Positions 33,198 to 42,470 are shown, counted from the first letter of the stretch. The stretch: DNA of 64,000 bases from Mycolicibacter sp. MU0102 (GCF_963378105.1 NZ_OY726398.1:3472001-3536000), one strand, 5' to 3'. Numbers and translations: made by a program. Notes: generated from the letters alone by a model not told the origin.

Positions 33198-33934
33198 CAG
33201 GTCCGCCGCACCAGGAACACATCCATCACCCAGCCCGCCTCGGCCCGGGCCGCAGCGCGGGCGGCCGCGATCTCCTCGGCCACCTCAGAGACCCGGCCGG
33301 TGACCAACCGCTCCCCCGCCGCGCCGAGGTTGGCGCCCCACCAGATCGTCCAGTCGGCCACCGCCGAAAGGTCGAGCGCCTCCGGGTTGAGCATCGCAAC
33401 GATGTTGTCCTGACCAGCGACAACCGCCTCTGCCAGCCGCCGCCCGGTGGTGATGTGCACCGGACGGCCCACCTCGTGCAACACGATCCGGTGCCGGGCG
33501 GCCAACAGTTGCGGGGCGCTGATCCCAGGAAGAACCTCGTAATCCAGTTCAACACCTAGGGCTTTCACCTGCTCGACGATGCGGATCGTCGAGTCGTACA
33601 GCGCCGGGTCGCCCCAGACCAGGAAGGCGGCCGTCCCGCCGCGGGCCCGCAGCACGTCGGCGTAGCGCTGCGCCCGCGCCGCGTGCCAGTCGGCCACGGC
33701 GCGGGTGTAGCCGGGCTCGGTCAGCCCCGGGGAGCGATCGCGGGCCGGGTCGGCGACCGCGACGATCGGAGTCGAGGCGGCGTAAGCGTCGACGATCGAG
33801 CGCCGTAATGCCAAAAGGCTGTCGTCGGAGGACTTCTCGGATGCCACTATGTAGTCGGCCGACCGCAGTGCGCTGGCGACCTCGGCGGTGACGTGCGCAG
33901 GTCCCATACCGATTCCGAGAATCCAGACTTTCAC
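33197..33934 (-). CDS. cobF: Precorrin-6A synthase (deacetylating)
   Basis: A 245-residue tetrapyrrole methylase adding the C1 methyl group with loss of acetate. Blocks visible: VWILGIGMGPAHVTAEVA, SEKSSDDSLLALRRSIV, FLVWGDPALYDSTIRIVEQV and EVLPGISAPQLLAARH. GTG 33934 is the start, overlapping cobN; the stop overlaps cobQ (ATGA). cobF is absent from M. tuberculosis but kept in M. canettii and many other mycobacteria, so its presence argues against a tuberculosis-complex origin. Confidence 0.93.
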   Translation of the reverse strand: MKVWILGIGMGPAHVTAEVASALRSADYIVASEKSSDDSLLALRRSIVDAYAASTPIVAVADPARDRSPGLTEPGYTRAVADWHAARAQRYADVLRARGGTAAFLVWGDPALYDSTIRIVEQVKALGVELDYEVLPGISAPQLLAARHRIVLHEVGRPVHITTGRRLAEAVVAGQDNIVAMLNPEALDLSAVADWTIWWGANLGAAGERLVTGRVSEVAEEIAAARAAARAEAGWVMDVFLVRRT

Positions 33935-36900
33935 CGATCCTCCAGGTCGCCTTCTACGTCCAGGTAAGCCTGCCGCAACGCCGCCATGGTCTCGGGGTCG
34001 GGGTGCTCCCACAGGCCGCGGTCGGCGGCTTCGGTCAACCGTTCCACAATGCCCTGGAGCGCCCAGGGGTTGGACTTGTCGAGGAACTCCCGAGTCTGCG
34101 GGTCCAAGACATATTCGGCCGCGAGCTTTTCGTACATCCAGTCGTGCACAACGCCGGCGGTGGCGTCGAAGCCGAACAGGTAGTCCACGGTGGCGGCCAG
34201 TTCGAACGCACCCTTGTAGCCGTGGCGACGCATCGCGGAGATCCAGCGTGGGTTGACCACCCGCGCGCGGAACACCCGCGCGGTCTCTTCGGCCAGAGTG
34301 CGGGTGCGGATGGCATCCGGCGAGGTCGAGTCGCCCACATAGGCTTTCGGGTCGGCACCGGTCAGCGCACGCACGGTCGCGATCATGCCGCCGTGATAGA
34401 CGAAGTAGTCGTCGGAGTCGGCGATGTCATGCTCGCGGGTGTCGATGTTCTTGGCGGCCACCTTGATCCGGCGGTAGTTGGTGCGCATGTCGTCGGCAGC
34501 CGGCGCGCCACTCAGTCCCCGGCCGTAGGCGAACCCACCCCAGGTGGTGTAGACCTCGGCCAGGTCCTTGTCGTCACGCCACGTCCCGGATTCGATGACC
34601 TGCAGGATTCCCGCCCCGTACGAGCCGGGCGCCGAGCCGAAGATCCGGGTGGTGGCGCGGCGCAGATCCCCGTGTTCGGCGAGGTCGGCGCGAGCGTGCG
34701 CGGCCACGAAGTTCGCGTCGTCGGGCTCGTCGAGGGTGGCGACCATCTGCACCGCGTCGTCGAGCATCGACACCACGTGCGGGAAAGCGTCGCGGAAGAA
34801 CCCCGAGATGCGCACTGTCACGTCGATTCTGGGCCGGCCAAGCTCCTCAGGTGAGATGACCGCCAGCCCGGACACCCTCCGCGACGCCTCATCCCACTCG
34901 GGACGCACGCCGAGCAGGGCCAGCACCTCGGCAATGTCGTCGCCGGAGGTGCGCATCGCCGAAGTACCCCACACCGATAGCCCGACCGACTCCGGGTAGC
35001 CGCCGGTGTCATCGAGGTAGCGCCGCACCAACGAGTCGGCCATCGCCTGCCCGGTCTGCCACGCCAGCCGGGACGGCACCGCGCGGGGGTCGACGGTGTA
35101 GAAGTTGCGCCCGGTGGGCAACACGTTGACCAGACCACGCAGCGGCGACCCGGACGGCCCGGGTCGTACGAACCCGCCGGCCAGCGCGTGCAGCACCGCG
35201 TCCAGCTCGGCCGAGGTGCCGGCCAGTCGCGGAACCACCTCGGTGGCAGCGAATCTCAGCACCCGGCATACCTCGGGGTCGGGATGCAGCGTGTCGGCCA
35301 CGCCGATCTCCCACTCAGCCGCCTCCATGGCTTCGACCAAGGCGCGGGCGCGGCCCTCGATCTCGTCGACGACCGCCGCAGCGGCGTCTTCCTTGAGTCC
35401 CAGCGCGGCCCGCAGGCCCGGTACCGCATGGTCTACCCCGCCCCACACCTGTGGAGCACGCAGGATCGCCAGCACCAGGTTCACCCGCTCCGGTCCAGTC
35501 GGAGCGCCACCGAGCACGTGCAGGCCGTCACGGATCTGGGCGTCCTTGATCTCACAGAGCCAGCCGTCGACATGCAGCAGGAAGTCGTCGAACTCCTCGT
35601 CCTCGGGCCGCTCATCCAGCCCCAGGTCGCGGTGCATCTCCGCGGCCCGCATCAGATTCCAGATCTCGCCTCGGATCGCCGGCAGTTTGGCCGGGTCCAT
35701 GGACGCGATGTTGCCGTACTCATCGAGCAGTTGCTCGAGACGCGCGATGTCGCCGTAGGACTCCGCCCGTGCCATCGGCGGGATCAAATGGTCGACGATC
35801 GTGGCGTGCGCCCGCCGCTTGGCCTGGGCGCCCTCGCCGGGGTCGTTGACCAGGAACGGGTAGATCAACGGCAGGTCGGCGATCATCGCGTCGGTGGCGC
35901 ACGCGGAAGACAACGCCGCGGTCTTACCGGGCAGCCATTCCATCGATCCGTGCTTGCCCAGGTGGATCACCGCGTGCGCACCGAAACCATGTGCCAGCCA
36001 ACGGTATGCAGCCAGGTAGTGGTGGCTGGGCGGCAACTCCGGATCGTGGTAGATCGCCACCGGGTTCTCCCCGAAGCCACGGGGCGGCTGGATCATCAGC
36101 ACGACATTGCCGGATTGCAGTGCGGCCAAAACGATCTCGCCGGCGTCGTTGACGAACAACTTGCCCGGCGCCGGACCCCACGCTGTCGTCATGGCATTGC
36201 GCAGGTCGTCGGGCAGCTCAGCGGTCCACTGCGCATACTGCTGCGCGGTGACCCGCACCTGCGCGCCGTCCAGCTGCGTAGCAGACAGCCAGTCCTCGTC
36301 CTGACCGCCGGCCTCGATCAGGGTGTGGATGAGGCGATCGCCCGCCTGCGTCTCGTCAGCGACGTCGAGCACCCCAAAGCCGTCCCCGACGTCATACCCC
36401 TCCGCCGCCAGCCGCTGCAGCAGCCGCACGGCCGACACCGGCGTGTCCAGACCGACGGCGTTGCCCACCCGGGAGTGCTTGGTGGGATAGGCCGACAGCA
36501 CCAGCGCCAGCTTCTTCTGCGCATTCGGGATACGGCGCAGCACAGCGTGATTCACCGCCACCCCGGCCACGCGGGCGCAGCGTTCGGGATCGGCGGCGTA
36601 GTGCGGCAGCCCGTCGTCGTCGATCTCCTTGAAAGAGAACGGAACCGTGATGATCCGTCCGTCGAATTCTGGGATGGCGATCTGGGTGGCCGAATCCAGC
36701 GGGGTCACGCCGTCGTCGTTGGCCTCCCAATCCGCGCGCGACGATGCCAGGCACAGCCCCTGGAACACCGGGATGTCCAGCGCAGCGATCTGTTCGATGT
36801 CCCACGCGCCGTCGTCATCGCCGGCACTGACCCCCGCGGTGGCGTTCATCGCCCCACCGGCCGCCAGCATGCAGACCACCAGCGCATCGAGGCGCCCCAG

Positions 36901-37521
36901 CGCGGCGAAGAGCTCGTCGGGGGCGTTGCGCAGCGACGCGGCGAAGATCGGCACCCCGACCGCCCTGGTGCCGAGCTCCACCCCATCAATGGCGTCGGCC
37001 AGGGCGTGCGCGAAACCGGCGTTGCCGCTGACCTCGTGGGCGCGGTAGTACAGCACCCCGATCCGCACCGCGTCGGAAGACTCGACCGCCGCCCGTTGGC
37101 CGTAACCCCACTCCGGGATCACCGCCGGCTCCTCGAAGCCTTCCCCGGTGAGCAGCACCGTGTCGCACAGAAACGCGTGCAGCTGCGCGAGGTTGGCCGG
37201 CCCGCCCTCGGCGAGATAGGCGTGCGCCTGCGCGGCCAGGCCGATCGGGACCGTGGAGCACTCCATCAGCTCGGCGTTGGGCGAGCGCTCCCCGCCGAGC
37301 ACCACCAGCGGCAGGCCGGTCGCGCGCAGCAGCTTCAGTTCGTCGGCGATCTCGGCGGAGGACCCCAGGATGCGCAACACTACGACGTCGGCGCCGTTGA
37401 CCAGCGGTTCGATGTCGTGGCGTGCGGGGTTCCCGAGCCGGTACGCCGCGCCGCTGGCCCGCGCGGACAGCAGGTCAGTGTCGGAAGTGGACAGCAACGC
37501 GATACGGCGTGCCTGCACCAT
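33931..37521 (-). CDS. cobN: Cobaltochelatase subunit CobN
   Basis: The 1196-residue large subunit that inserts cobalt into hydrogenobyrinic acid a,c-diamide. Diagnostic blocks are ALVLSAYPTKHSRVGNAVGL, PPRGFGENPVAIYHDPELPP, HAVIHLGKHGSMEWLPGK, WGTSAMRTSGDDIAEVLALLG, RISGFFRDAFPHVVSMLDDA and YGAGILQVIESGTW. The ATG at 37521 has GAGGAGG upstream and matches the usual CobN N-terminus and length. It is the first gene of a riboswitch-led cobN-F-Q-K operon. The chelatase ATPase fusion at 21.5-23.5 kb is its likely partner. Confidence 0.96.
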   Translation of the reverse strand: MVQARRIALLSTSDTDLLSARASGAAYRLGNPARHDIEPLVNGADVVVLRILGSSAEIADELKLLRATGLPLVVLGGERSPNAELMECSTVPIGLAAQAHAYLAEGGPANLAQLHAFLCDTVLLTGEGFEEPAVIPEWGYGQRAAVESSDAVRIGVLYYRAHEVSGNAGFAHALADAIDGVELGTRAVGVPIFAASLRNAPDELFAALGRLDALVVCMLAAGGAMNATAGVSAGDDDGAWDIEQIAALDIPVFQGLCLASSRADWEANDDGVTPLDSATQIAIPEFDGRIITVPFSFKEIDDDGLPHYAADPERCARVAGVAVNHAVLRRIPNAQKKLALVLSAYPTKHSRVGNAVGLDTPVSAVRLLQRLAAEGYDVGDGFGVLDVADETQAGDRLIHTLIEAGGQDEDWLSATQLDGAQVRVTAQQYAQWTAELPDDLRNAMTTAWGPAPGKLFVNDAGEIVLAALQSGNVVLMIQPPRGFGENPVAIYHDPELPPSHHYLAAYRWLAHGFGAHAVIHLGKHGSMEWLPGKTAALSSACATDAMIADLPLIYPFLVNDPGEGAQAKRRAHATIVDHLIPPMARAESYGDIARLEQLLDEYGNIASMDPAKLPAIRGEIWNLMRAAEMHRDLGLDERPEDEEFDDFLLHVDGWLCEIKDAQIRDGLHVLGGAPTGPERVNLVLAILRAPQVWGGVDHAVPGLRAALGLKEDAAAAVVDEIEGRARALVEAMEAAEWEIGVADTLHPDPEVCRVLRFAATEVVPRLAGTSAELDAVLHALAGGFVRPGPSGSPLRGLVNVLPTGRNFYTVDPRAVPSRLAWQTGQAMADSLVRRYLDDTGGYPESVGLSVWGTSAMRTSGDDIAEVLALLGVRPEWDEASRRVSGLAVISPEELGRPRIDVTVRISGFFRDAFPHVVSMLDDAVQMVATLDEPDDANFVAAHARADLAEHGDLRRATTRIFGSAPGSYGAGILQVIESGTWRDDKDLAEVYTTWGGFAYGRGLSGAPAADDMRTNYRRIKVAAKNIDTREHDIADSDDYFVYHGGMIATVRALTGADPKAYVGDSTSPDAIRTRTLAEETARVFRARVVNPRWISAMRRHGYKGAFELAATVDYLFGFDATAGVVHDWMYEKLAAEYVLDPQTREFLDKSNPWALQGIVERLTEAADRGLWEHPDPETMAALRQAYLDVEGDLEDR

Positions 37522-37560
37522 CAGGGGCCTCCTCGGGGTTCTCGCCCCTCGTCGTAGGAA

Positions 37561-37650
37561 GTCTCGTGGCCGTATCTGGCTAGGGGCACGCGACCCCTCA
37601 CAGTGGCGGAACCGCCCCGGATTCACACCGGGTTCCTGACGCCACGAGAC
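37561..37650 (-). promoter_or_regulatory. Cobalamin riboswitch of cobN operon
   Basis: Minus-strand aptamer closed by a perfect 10-base P1 stem (GTCTCGTGGC at 37650-37641 with GCCACGAGAC at 37570-37561). The core reads AACCCGGTGTGAATCC, GTTCCGCCACTGTGA and AGCCAGATAC. Between aptamer and ATG is a GGGG-loop-CCCC hairpin followed by GAGGAGG, which suggests control of ribosome access. A TAGGCT -10 element at 37663-37658 puts the transcript start at the first base of P1. Confidence 0.93.
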
Positions 37651-37657
37651 GGCGGCC

Positions 37658-37663
37658 AGCCTA
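37658..37663 (-). promoter_or_regulatory. -10 element of cobN operon
   Basis: TAGGCT on the minus strand matches TANNNT and stands 7 bases before the first base of riboswitch P1. The divergent btuF promoter must lie within the same 47-base gap between the two aptamers. Confidence 0.5.
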
Positions 37664-37697
37664 ACGCAGCACGGCATGCAACAATGTCGCCGGTAAG

Positions 37698-37845
37698 GCG
37701 ATGACGAATGAGGAAGCCGGTGTGAATCCGGCGCGGTCCCGCCACTGTCATCGGGGAGCGACCCTCATCAGCCACGGCCCGCCACTTGTGGGGTTGGAAG
37801 GCGAGGCGAGCAGTGATCCGAGAGCCAGGAGACTCACGTCAACGC
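37698..37845 (+). promoter_or_regulatory. Cobalamin riboswitch of btuF operon
   Basis: Plus-strand aptamer: P1 GCGATGACG (37698-37706) with CGTCAACGC (37837-37845), core GAAGCCGGTGTGAATCCGGC, GGTCCCGCCACTGTC and GAGAGCCAGGAGAC. The platform holds the hairpin GGGG-CGGTGTA-CCCC (37858-37872), then GAGGAAG and, 13 bases on, the ATG. It is back to back with the cobN riboswitch. Confidence 0.93.
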
Positions 37846-37892
37846 GTCCTGCGAACCGGGGCGGTGTACCCCGAGGAAGCTGACTCACGCCC

Positions 37893-39104
37893 ATGCCCCG
37901 TGCGCTGCGGGTAGTTCCTGCGCTCCTGGTAGCACTGGCCTTGACGCTGACAACGGCGTTGGCCGGCTGTTCTGGCGAACCCTCTTCCAGCACCCTGCAG
38001 GCGCGTGCCGGCTGCATCACCGACTTCGATCCGACCGCCGACTACTTTCCGGACAAGTCGACGCTGACCGAAGCCACCAACTTCGCCATCACCTACCACG
38101 GCAGCTACCAGGTTCTGACGGTCAAGCGGCCCTACCTCGGCGGAAAGCCGGTGTCCTGGGTGCTGGTGCGCTGCGGTGCGCCCGCGCCGGCGCTGACCGG
38201 CGAGCTGGCGACTGCCCAGCGGATCACCGTCCCGGTGCACAGCCTCTACTCGGGCTCGACGACGCACCTGGCGATGATCACCGAACTCGGCCAAGCCGGT
38301 GTGGTGACAGGAGTGGCGAGTCCGGCGGCCGTCGCCGACCCGCAGATCCGCGCGCGCATCGAGACCGGTGAGATCGTCGGCTACGCCCCCGGCGGCCAGA
38401 TCAATATCGAGCGCGTGATCGGCGCGGGCCCCGACCTGCTGGTCACCGAGGGCATCGACGATCCCGGCTATCCCAAGCTGCGCGAAGCCGGTACCCCGGT
38501 ACTGGCCGACGCCGAATGGCTGGAGGCCACCCCGCTGGGCCGCGCCGAGTGGATCAAGGTGTTCGCCGCGCTGACCGGGACCGAACGCCAAGCCGCGCAG
38601 GTCTACCAGGACATCCGCGACCGATATCACGCCCTGGCCGCGCAAGCCGCCACAGCCAAGCCCGTCGAGGTCTTGGTCGGCACCATGTATTCGGGCAGCT
38701 GGTCGATGCCCACCGGCGACAGCTACTCGGGGCGTCTGGTCGCCGACGCCGGGGGCACCTACCCCTGGCTGTCGGACACCGGCGCCGAGAACCGGCAACT
38801 GAACTTCGAGTCGGTGTACGCGCGTGCCGGCACCGCGCCGGTCTGGCTGGTCACCGACGACTGGCAAACCCTGGGCGACGCGGTGGCCCGCGACAGTCGC
38901 TACGGCGAGCTGACCGCGCTGCGGACCGGCCATGTGTGGTCGGCCACCAAGGCTCAGGGCACCGGGCCAGAAAAAGGAAGAAACCTCTACTGGGAACGCG
39001 GCACGGCCCGACCGGATCTGCTGCTCGGCGACTTGGTCGCGATCCTGCATCCTGAGCTCGCTGCCAACCACGCCTTCGAGTTCTACCGGCGGGTGCCGCG
39101 ATGA
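37893..39104 (+). CDS. btuF: BtuF-like corrinoid-binding lipoprotein of ABC transporter
   Basis: A 403-residue substrate-binding protein. The signal peptide ends in a lipobox (ALAGC, Cys26), so it is anchored outside the cytoplasmic membrane. It has the two-lobe helical-backbone fold of B12/siderophore binders: RITVPVHSLYSGSTTHLAMI, PDLLVTEGIDDPGYPKL, EWIKVFAALTG, and LVGTMYSGSWSMPTGDSYSG. The substrate is inferred to be a corrinoid because a B12 riboswitch controls the gene. M. tuberculosis lacks BtuFCD and takes up B12 by other means. The stop overlaps the permease start. Confidence 0.87.
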   Translation: MPRALRVVPALLVALALTLTTALAGCSGEPSSSTLQARAGCITDFDPTADYFPDKSTLTEATNFAITYHGSYQVLTVKRPYLGGKPVSWVLVRCGAPAPALTGELATAQRITVPVHSLYSGSTTHLAMITELGQAGVVTGVASPAAVADPQIRARIETGEIVGYAPGGQINIERVIGAGPDLLVTEGIDDPGYPKLREAGTPVLADAEWLEATPLGRAEWIKVFAALTGTERQAAQVYQDIRDRYHALAAQAATAKPVEVLVGTMYSGSWSMPTGDSYSGRLVADAGGTYPWLSDTGAENRQLNFESVYARAGTAPVWLVTDDWQTLGDAVARDSRYGELTALRTGHVWSATKAQGTGPEKGRNLYWERGTARPDLLLGDLVAILHPELAANHAFEFYRRVPR

Positions 39105-40141
39105 AGCCGCGTATCGCCGTGGTGCTGACCGCGCTGAGCGCAACGGTGGTTCTGCTGGCCGTGCTGGGATTGGTGCTCGGCCCGGTGCGGGTGCCGGTGC
39201 TCGACACCGTGCAGGTGCTGTTCGGCGCCGAACCCTCCGACCCGCGCTGGCAGGTGATCGTGTGGAACATGCGACTGCCGCGGGTGCTGACCGCGCTGGC
39301 CGCCGGGTCCGCGCTGGGTGTCGCCGGCCTGCAGCTGCAAACCCTGTTCCGTAACACCCTCGCCGATCCCTACATTCTGGGCGTGAGCTCCGGGGCCAGC
39401 CTCGGCGTTGCGGTGGTGGTGCTACTCGGTGGGGCGGCCGGCGGCGGTTTCACCTCCGCAGTGGCCGGCGCCAGCCGCGCCGCGGAAGTGATCGCGGCGG
39501 CCCTGGGGGCGGCGGCCATGCTCACGCTGGTTCTGGTGCTGTCGCGATGGACCCGCTCGGCGGCGACGCTGCTGCTGATCGGCGTGATGATCGGCGCGGC
39601 CAGCACCGCGCTGGTGAGCTTGGCGCTGGTGTACTCCGATCCGCAGCGGGTGCAGCAGTACCTGTTGTGGGGCCTGGGCAGCTTCGCCGGAACCGGTTGG
39701 GCCGATTTGGAGTTGCTGCTGCCGCTGGTGGCCGTGGGGCTGTTGACCGCGGCGATGACGATCCGGCCGCTCAATGCCCTGCTGCTCGGCGAGAGTTACG
39801 CGGCGACGATGGGCATCAACGTGCACCGGGCCCGGATCGTCACAGTCGTCTCCGCCTCACTGCTGGCCGGTGTGACGACCGCGTTCTGCGGACCGATCGC
39901 GTTCCTCGGCCTGGTGGTGCCGCACGTGGCCCGCATCGTGATGGGCACCTCCGATCACCGAGTGGTGGTCCCGGCGGTGGTCTTGCTGGGCGCGGTCGCC
40001 GCGCTGGCCTGCGGCATAGTCAGCCAGGTGCCCGGCAGCGACCTGGTCATCCCGATCAACGCGGTCACCGCGCTGGTCGGGGCGCCGGTGGTGATCGCCG
40101 TGCTGCTGCGGGCCCGGCGCGGATCGGGGTTGCCGTCATGA
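39101..40141 (+). CDS. btuC: BtuC-like ABC transporter permease (FecCD family)
   Basis: A 346-residue polytopic protein with about ten helices of the FecCD/BtuC family. Family blocks are LPRVLTALAAGSALGVAGLQLQTLFRNTLADPYILGVSSGASLG near residue 50 (read in parts), LLWGLGSFAGTGW, and the cytoplasmic coupling region FCGPIAFLGLVVPHVAR followed by LLGAVAALACGIVSQ. It overlaps btuF upstream and the ATPase downstream (ATGA each), so the transporter is made as a unit. Confidence 0.92.
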   Translation: MKPRIAVVLTALSATVVLLAVLGLVLGPVRVPVLDTVQVLFGAEPSDPRWQVIVWNMRLPRVLTALAAGSALGVAGLQLQTLFRNTLADPYILGVSSGASLGVAVVVLLGGAAGGGFTSAVAGASRAAEVIAAALGAAAMLTLVLVLSRWTRSAATLLLIGVMIGAASTALVSLALVYSDPQRVQQYLLWGLGSFAGTGWADLELLLPLVAVGLLTAAMTIRPLNALLLGESYAATMGINVHRARIVTVVSASLLAGVTTAFCGPIAFLGLVVPHVARIVMGTSDHRVVVPAVVLLGAVAALACGIVSQVPGSDLVIPINAVTALVGAPVVIAVLLRARRGSGLPS

Positions 40142-41877
40142 ACCCGGCCGTCGAGCTCGCCGGCCTGGCGATCGGCTACCGCAGCCGGCGCCGGTCGACG
40201 ACAGTGGCGACCGGGCTGGCCGCCCAGGCCCGCCGCGGCGAACTGACCGTGCTGATCGGGCCCAACGGTGCCGGCAAGTCCACCCTGATCCGCACCCTGG
40301 CGGGGTTGCAGCCCGCGCTCGGCGGACGTGTTCTGTTGGACGGCGCTGACCTGACCGCGCTCCCCCGTGACGAACTGGCCCGCCGGGTCGCGGTGGTGCT
40401 GACCGAACGAGTCGACCCCGGCTTGTTGTCGGCGCGGGAACTGGTTGGGCTGGGCCGCATCCCACACCTGGGGCTGGGTGCCCGACTTCGCCCGGCCGAT
40501 GAGGAGATCATCGACTGGGCACTGGCGGCGACCGGCGCGCAGCATCTGGCATCGCGGCCGGCGGCCGAACTGTCCGACGGCGAATGCCAGCGGGTCCTGA
40601 CCGCGCGCGCGCTGGCCCAGCAGCCGGGTCTGCTGATCCTCGACGAGCCGACCGCGTTCCTGGACGTGTCGTCGCGGGCCGCACTGTTCGGGCTGCTGCG
40701 CGAACTCGCCCGCGACCAGCAGTTGGCGGTGGTGCTCAGCACCCACGACCTGGAATTGGCGCTGCGGGTGGCCGATCGGGTGTGGCTGATGGATCCGGCG
40801 GGCATCCTGGTGGACACCGTCGGTGAGGAGTTGATGTTGTCCGGGCGCATCGGGGACATGTTCGGCAACGACACCCTGCGTTTCGACCCGGCTAGCGGCA
40901 TGTTCGAGTTCATCGAGGCTAATAACGAACGCACCGCCCGGGTCGACGCCCAAGAGCCGTTGCGCTCCGCACTGATCCGGGTGCTGTCTCGGGAAAGCTG
41001 GGGCATCGACGATTCCGCCGAAATCGTGCTCACGGCAACCGATCACGCTGCCATCACGCTGCGCACCTCCAGCGGCAATCAGATCACCGCGCTGCGCGAC
41101 CTGCCGCAGCGACTGCGCGCCCTGCCAGCGACCCCGCACCGCTGCGCCTCCCAGGATCAGACGATCACGGCACTGGCCGAGTTATCGGCTGTCAGCTCAT
41201 ATTTCGCGGTCTCCACCGGGACCGCGGACGATGCTGACTGGCATCCGGTGACACAGCTCTACACCGATCCCGATCTGCTCGCGGGTGCCATCGCCGGCGT
41301 GCAGGACCGCATCGGAGCCGCAGATCTCCGCGTGGCCGTGTCCACCTTCTATCTCGGATTCGCGGCACGACTGTGGTCGATCGGTCTGGGCGGACTCGCC
41401 GAGCACAGCCTCTTGATCGATCTGGATCCCGACCAGCTCTGGTACGCCGATTCGGGCGGGCCGGTCCGCCTGTACCTGCCGAATCCGACGGCCTGGCAGG
41501 GGTCTTCGACGAACGACGAACTGGAGCCGGCGCTGGCCGACATGATCCTGACCGGGCACCTGGAACCGTTGGCCGTCGCGGTGCGCCGGCTCGGTCCGAT
41601 CTCGGAGGGGCTGCTGCGAGGCAATATCGCCTCCGCAGCGCTGGGCGCTGCCCGCGCCCTGCGCTGGCACCATGGCGGGGACCTTGCAGACCAGCCTATC
41701 TGGGACCTCGCGCGCACCATGTGCGATGACGAACGACTCGCTGGCGCAGTAAGTTTCAGCGACTCCGGGACAGATTACCGCCGAGCCAGCTGCTGCCTGT
41801 TCTATCGCACGCCCGGCGGCGGGCTGTGCGGCGACTGCGCACTGACCCACAAGCCCCAGGTTCGCCTGAACCCATGA
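40138..41877 (+). CDS. BtuD-like ATPase fused to FhuF-like [2Fe-2S] protein
   Basis: A 579-residue fusion. Residues 1 to about 255 are an ABC ATPase: Walker A GPNGAGKST (41-49), signature LSDGECQRV in place of LSGGQ, Walker B LLILDEPTAFLD and the H-loop STHD. Residues about 290-579 resemble FhuF-type ferric-siderophore reductases and end with their exact iron-sulfur motif CC-x10-C-x2-C (C552, C553, C564, C567). FhuF proteins reduce siderophore-bound iron in the cytoplasm. Here the context is B12 uptake, so reduction of imported corrinoid or its ligand release is a possible role (inference). The frame is continuous through the junction. A siderophore substrate cannot be excluded. Confidence 0.88.
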   Translation: MNPAVELAGLAIGYRSRRRSTTVATGLAAQARRGELTVLIGPNGAGKSTLIRTLAGLQPALGGRVLLDGADLTALPRDELARRVAVVLTERVDPGLLSARELVGLGRIPHLGLGARLRPADEEIIDWALAATGAQHLASRPAAELSDGECQRVLTARALAQQPGLLILDEPTAFLDVSSRAALFGLLRELARDQQLAVVLSTHDLELALRVADRVWLMDPAGILVDTVGEELMLSGRIGDMFGNDTLRFDPASGMFEFIEANNERTARVDAQEPLRSALIRVLSRESWGIDDSAEIVLTATDHAAITLRTSSGNQITALRDLPQRLRALPATPHRCASQDQTITALAELSAVSSYFAVSTGTADDADWHPVTQLYTDPDLLAGAIAGVQDRIGAADLRVAVSTFYLGFAARLWSIGLGGLAEHSLLIDLDPDQLWYADSGGPVRLYLPNPTAWQGSSTNDELEPALADMILTGHLEPLAVAVRRLGPISEGLLRGNIASAALGAARALRWHHGGDLADQPIWDLARTMCDDERLAGAVSFSDSGTDYRRASCCLFYRTPGGGLCGDCALTHKPQVRLNP

Positions 41878-41891
41878 AGGAAGGGATTCCC

Positions 41892-42470
41892 ATGACCGAG
41901 AACACCGGAACCGTCGTCGCCGATCCCCCGATCGTCGACACCGAAGACCGCGGTCGCGAACAACGCTGGCCGCTGCCGACCGATCAGCAGAGCCTGCTGG
42001 ACCTGCTGCACCTGTGCTTCGACGAGTACTGGAACGAGATCTGGTTCGGCATCATCATGGAAGGCGCGGCCTGGGAGGTGGCCGCACCCAACGCGCCGCG
42101 CAAGATCGGCATGCTCGACGGCTACGCCACCATCGACTTCGGCCGCTGGCATTTTCACCTGTGCATCGGCAAGCACCGGGCCAGCGGGAACGAGCTGGGC
42201 CGCATTCGGAGATGCACCCGGGCCGAGCTGTACCGCCGCATCGGCAAGGACGGCAACCCCCAGTCGTGGGGCGTGCGCCTGTTCAACGGGCGCGACGAGC
42301 AGATGATGACCGTGATGCTGCCGAACCCGTTCCTCACCAACGACCAGCAGATGCGCGACGAGCCCGAGTGGGGCCAGCTGGAGTTGTGGGACAAGCTGCG
42401 CGAGAAGTATCTGGGCCTGGGGCCGGACGCGCTGGACCGCGGCGGGAATCGGATCCGCTGCGGCGGCTAG
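41892..42470 (+). CDS. Conserved protein of unknown function in the B12 uptake operon
   Basis: A 192-residue soluble protein. Conserved-looking blocks are LLDLLHLCFDEYWNEIWFG, GAAWEVAAPNAPRKIGMLDG, TIDFGRWHFHLCIG, RRCTRAELYRRIG and WGVRLFNGRDEQMMTVMLPNPF. I think this belongs to a widespread uncharacterised family, but I know no function. ATG 41892 is favoured over ATG 41874 because GAAGGAAGGG lies 7-9 bases upstream. The longer start would overlap the ATPase stop. Position as last gene of a B12-riboswitch operon suggests a corrinoid-related role. The WHFHLCIG segment could contact a metal or cofactor. Confidence 0.78.
   Translation: MTENTGTVVADPPIVDTEDRGREQRWPLPTDQQSLLDLLHLCFDEYWNEIWFGIIMEGAAWEVAAPNAPRKIGMLDGYATIDFGRWHFHLCIGKHRASGNELGRIRRCTRAELYRRIGKDGNPQSWGVRLFNGRDEQMMTVMLPNPFLTNDQQMRDEPEWGQLELWDKLREKYLGLGPDALDRGGNRIRCGG

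Noticed and set aside
35188..37557. Long open frame of 789 codons on the plus strand, antisense to cobN
   Set aside because: It mirrors the cobN frame in high-GC DNA, is rich in Arg/His/Gln/Val without any domain pattern, and crosses the cobN start. Typical antisense shadow.
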